A stretch of 5,381 bases of DNA from Allobrachymonas sp. (GTDB taxonomy: Bacteria > Pseudomonadota > Gammaproteobacteria > Burkholderiales > Burkholderiaceae): positions 1 through 5,381 of the forward strand of contig JAUMXD010000093.1 of assembly GCA_030529305.1 (NCBI GenBank), in the 5' to 3' direction. This document shows positions 3,766 through 5,381 of the stretch, in pieces. The position numbers and the translations under genes are program-made. The stretch's first letter is position 1. Each line of letters begins with the position of its first letter. The notes beneath the pieces are model-generated. The model saw only the letters and a list, made by a program, of their open reading frames with translations, was not told the origin of the DNA and searched no databases.

Positions 3766-5381
3766 TCAATCTCCGGAAATATAGGGCGTCAGCATAGAGC
3801 CGAAATGTTCTTGCACCTTCTCGGCAAAGTCGCTCTGCATTTCGTACACGTCGCCAAATTCGGCAAAGGCCCAGCGGCCGTGCGTGCCCAGGCGGTTGAC
3901 GGCGGGCAGCCAGTAGCTTTGCATGGCGGCTTTCTTGAAGTCGGCATCCTCGCGGCGGTAGCCCTTGATTTCGACGACGAGGTGCAGCGGGTCATCTGCG
4001 CCGTGGCCATCGTCCACCAGCACGATGAAGTCGGGCCGGTACAGGCGATTTTCCGGGCCGAACTGGTAGGGCACTTCCAGGCCGAGGTTGTGGTTTTTGG
4101 TATAGGCGATGACGCGCGGGTGCTGCTCGGCCACGCGGCAGAATTCGGCCTCCCAGTCGCTGTCGGTGACGACCCAGTTGACGTGGTTTTTCGGCGGCGG
4201 GCCCGGGGTTTCCCAGCGCCCCTCGCGCGCGGTGGCAAAGTGCACCTGCGCGGTGCTGCCCGTGGGGTTGTAGGGGTCGAGGATGGCCTTGACCTGAGCG
4301 CCTTTTTCCAGCTCCTGGCGGGTGATGGCGGCAGTGATTTTCTGGCAGGCCTTGTCGGCCAGCGCACGGTACATGAGTTGCGCCGGGTAGGTGTCGCCCT
4401 TGCAGTGCAGGCAGGTGTCCAGCCATTGCCGGGCGATGCGCTTGAGCGGGCCGAACAGGTGGATGGGCGGCTCCTGCCCCGGCTCGCGCCAGTGCTGGAT
4501 CAGGTGGCGGGTCAGTTCCATCAGCAGGGTGGATGGGCGCACGTCGCGCAGGTGCTGCACGGTGAGGTCGACCGCTTCGCCGATGATGCCGGCGTTCCGG
4601 GTCTGGGTGGGGCCGACCATGTCCGGGGTGAGCGTCATGTGGTGCTCATCGCCAAAACGGGCTTGCAGCCCGGCTTGCGGCCGTTCGACGCGGTAGCCCA
4701 GCACGCGCGGGAAGCGGATTTCCAGATGGTCGCGCTCGGGCCGCAGCGCCTTGACGGTGACGGTTTCGCGCGGCGTGGGCGGGGCGGTGACGACGGGCTT
4801 GGCGGTGAAGTCGAAGGGGATGCCGAAGACGTCGGCGTATTCCACGTCAAACAGCCCCTGGGCATTGAGCTCGTACGACTGGCGGCGCAGCGCGCGGCCG
4901 ATGACCTGCTCGCACAAGAGCTGGGTGCCAAAGGCGCGCACGCCCAGGATGTGGGTGACGGTGTTGGCGTCCCAGCCCTCGGTGAGCATGGATACCGACA
5001 CCACGCAGCGGATGGATTCGCCCAGCCGGCCGGGCTTGCCGACGGTGTTCATGACTTCGCGCAGCAGATCCTGGTCGCTCAGGTCATCGGCGCGGCGGCG
5101 GTCGCCGGTGCGCTCGATGATTTCGCGGCGGAAGCGCTCGATTTCATCGCCGGTCATGCGGCGGAAGTTGTCATCGAGCGCCTCGCCCGATTCCAGTTGC
5201 TCGCTGTCGATCAGCAGCGTGTTGGGGCGCGCCAGGGGCTGGAGGTGCTCGTCATGGTTGCGGAACAGTTCGAGCTTGCCGGGGATGGGGTGGATGTTGC
5301 CGTCGTCATCGGCGCGCTCGAACCCGGCGATGTAGTCGTACACCAGCTTGGAGGTGGCGGTGTTGTTGCACACCACGATGA
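3766..5381 (-). CDS. res: Type III restriction endonuclease subunit Res, C-terminal part, 5' end beyond the right edge
   Basis: About 537 residues are visible (numbering here from the valine at 5376), and the frame is open to the edge. It opens with VVCNNTATSKLVYDYIAGFE, typical of the second RecA-like helicase domain of type III Res proteins. SF2 motif V is VSMLTEGWDANTVTHILGV (127-145) and motif VI is QVIGRALRR (157-165). After a ~200-residue linker region comes the nuclease domain, with AYTKNHNLGLEVPYQF (424-439), YRPDFIVLV (446-454, D449) and VVEIKGYR (467-474, E469, K471), a PD...ExK site. The protein should use ATP to move along DNA from unmethylated asymmetric sites and cut when complexes meet, in a Mod-Res complex. 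Walker A and DECH-type motifs must lie outside the window. A lone CLHC (322-325) is not enough for a zinc site. It precedes the ATPase gene by 4 nt and is first in the visible transcript. Confidence 0.94.
   Translation of the reverse strand, partial: IVVCNNTATSKLVYDYIAGFERADDDGNIHPIPGKLELFRNHDEHLQPLARPNTLLIDSEQLESGEALDDNFRRMTGDEIERFRREIIERTGDRRRADDLSDQDLLREVMNTVGKPGRLGESIRCVVSVSMLTEGWDANTVTHILGVRAFGTQLLCEQVIGRALRRQSYELNAQGLFDVEYADVFGIPFDFTAKPVVTAPPTPRETVTVKALRPERDHLEIRFPRVLGYRVERPQAGLQARFGDEHHMTLTPDMVGPTQTRNAGIIGEAVDLTVQHLRDVRPSTLLMELTRHLIQHWREPGQEPPIHLFGPLKRIARQWLDTCLHCKGDTYPAQLMYRALADKACQKITAAITRQELEKGAQVKAILDPYNPTGSTAQVHFATAREGRWETPGPPPKNHVNWVVTDSDWEAEFCRVAEQHPRVIAYTKNHNLGLEVPYQFGPENRLYRPDFIVLVDDGHGADDPLHLVVEIKGYRREDADFKKAAMQSYWLPAVNRLGTHGRWAFAEFGDVYEMQSDFAEKVQEHFGSMLTPYISGD

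Noticed and set aside
4411..4414. CLHC in Res as a zinc finger
   Set aside because: Only one CxxC pair is seen, with no second pair at a suitable distance.

Overview
The window is a GC-rich piece of a bacterial defence island. Codon use with G or C in third positions and the protein flavour suggest a proteobacterium, most likely a beta- or gammaproteobacterium; this is an inference and no marker gene fixes the taxon. All convincing genes lie on the minus strand, so transcription runs from the right edge to the left edge.

In transcription order the layout is as follows. (1) The C-terminal ~537 residues of a type III restriction endonuclease subunit (Res), with helicase motifs V and VI and a PD...EIK nuclease site, cut by the right edge (3766-5381). 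(2) An ABC/AAA-type ATPase of the AAA_21/COG4637 kind (2568-3761), starting 4 nt after the res stop. (3) A DUF4276 protein with TOPRIM-like acidic motifs (2005-2568), joined to the ATPase by a TGATG stop/start overlap. (4) A 429-bp gap (1576-2004) with inverted repeats, a short ORF and apparent gene debris. (5) A Fic-family AMP transferase with an N-terminal inhibitory helix and a C-terminal winged helix (442-1575). (6) A 97-bp gap (345-441) holding three copies of a 12-bp site over a possible promoter. (7) The first 114 codons of a type III-like DNA methyltransferase (Mod), cut by the left edge (1-344).

The system reads as a type III restriction-modification locus with res ahead of mod, the reverse of the usual order. 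An ATPase + TOPRIM-like pair and a Fic protein sit between them. Res, ATPase and DUF4276 are tightly coupled and probably one translation unit. Fic and mod each have an upstream gap and may be controlled separately. The most notable point is the cluster of AAGTTAAGGCAA-type sites between fic and mod. It overlaps the best mod promoter candidate and makes the winged-helix Fic protein a candidate regulator of methyltransferase expression. The ATPase + TOPRIM-like pair resembles the general plan of PARIS, OLD and Gabija, but its TOPRIM partner is DUF4276-like, so none of those names is applied.

No tRNA, rRNA, CRISPR array, insertion sequence or convincing intrinsic terminator was found.
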